Of a stretch of DNA of 64,000 nucleotides, positions 63,728 through 64,000 are shown piece after piece. Both the position numbers and the translations under genes were made by a program. The DNA is from Closterium sp. NIES-65. Taxonomy: Eukaryota > Streptophyta > Zygnematophyceae > Desmidiales > Closteriaceae. The DNA lies in contig CANXME010002657.1 in assembly GCA_948144175.1 (NCBI GenBank), positions 99,921 through 163,920 of the forward strand, in the 5' to 3' direction. Below the pieces are notes generated by a model. That model did not search any database. It was not told where the DNA came from and worked only from the letters and a program-made list of their open reading frames with translations. Each line of letters starts with the position of its first letter. Position 1 is the stretch's first letter.

Positions 63728-64000
63728 TGTCGAGGAGGTCAACGGTGAGAGTGGTGGGGCAAACTGAGAGGAAGTGGTACTGTGACTACACGAAGGGAGT
63801 TAGGGAGCCGGGTGACTATGTAGTAGAGGGTGATGTACATGGGGGGGGGGGGGGGGTTCTTGGCGCAGAACTCAGCAGGAAAGCGCAGCGCGGAGGTAGT
63901 GAGTGTCACTAGTGCGGGAGGTGCGTAATGAGGTCAGGCGACTGTGGGAAAGGCAGCAAGGTCAGGAGAAGAGGTACGCTAGCATGAGGCGGCTCAGTGC
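63728..64000 (-). pseudogene. N-terminal gag of the decayed minus-strand copia
   Basis: The complement aligns with residues ~110-200 of the intact gag at 22825 (TLSRLML, FPAEF, FLSVCPTTLTVDLL) in several frames. The plus-strand open frame starting MSRRSTVRVV at 63727 is only its antisense. A G17-type run at ~63840-63856 marks one of the indels. Confidence 0.85.

Larger units (their letters stand above)
57766..64000 (-). mobile_element. decayed minus-strand copia of the short-LTR family, running off the window
   Basis: The 3' LTR is at 57766-57893, the 3' noncoding region with the hairpin at 57894-58135, and pol then gag extend leftward to rightward up to 64000. Gag continues beyond the solo LTR at 63599-63727, so the 5' LTR lies outside. 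Many stops and indels show it is older than the copy at 49807. Confidence 0.9.

Noticed and set aside
63631..63912. Plus-strand ORF starting MSRRSTVRVV after the LTR at 63599
   Set aside because: Its complement aligns with copia gag (FLSVCPTTLTVDLL), so the ORF is antisense to a pseudogene.

Overview
The window looks like repeat-rich nuclear DNA of a green-lineage (streptophyte) eukaryote. Evidence: spliced genes with GT-AG introns, Ty1/copia and chromodomain-bearing Ty3/gypsy retrotransposons primed by a Met-tRNA-type site, a hAT DNA transposon, plant-type telobox motifs and a short CCCTAAA run. A charophyte alga such as a desmid is my best guess, but the sequence alone does not prove it. 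Nothing bacterial (operons, CRISPR, rRNA) was seen.

Layout. 1-1098: 3' end of a decayed copia element (short-LTR family, ~130-bp LTRs). 1101-7280: tandem repeats, then a multi-exon gene for a probable right-handed beta-helix protein in which almost every exon has decayed duplicate 'ghosts' in the neighbouring introns. 7281-11340: an intronless gene for a Gln-rich protein of unknown function. 11346-17417: young copia element with 430-bp identical LTRs, TSD GATTT and two one-base frameshifts. 18570-31169: chromovirus-type Ty3/gypsy element (332-bp LTRs, TSD CCTGC) with a textbook-looking -1 frameshift signal between gag and pol. Its pol is split at 21773 by a complete copia element (21774-29118; identical 132-bp LTRs, TSD ACGTT, one uninterrupted ORF of ~1,988 codons).

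32509-41646: a secreted protein gene with a signal-peptide exon, a ~150-residue N-terminal domain and an array of EGF-like 120-bp exons. Its first intron holds minisatellites and a hAT transposon (33098-35689; 18-bp TIRs, 8-bp TSD). 42592-49712: old, broken copia element related to the one at 11346. It carries a 320-bp insertion (44661-44980) with TG...CA direct repeats, a tRNA-like core, a polypurine run and a 5-bp TSD, i.e. a TRIM-like mini-retroelement. 49807-57062: minus-strand copia of the short-LTR family (TSD GTGTT) with damaged gag and one frameshift. 57766-64000: a more decayed minus-strand copia of the same family, whose gag is split by an oppositely oriented solo LTR (63599-63727).

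The insertion order can be read directly: gypsy (LTRs differ at about 5 of 332 positions) came before the nested copia (no LTR difference seen). A recurrent palindrome, TTTTGAG-N4-CTCAAAA with a variable core, is scattered through introns and intergenic DNA and is not explained by any element identified here.
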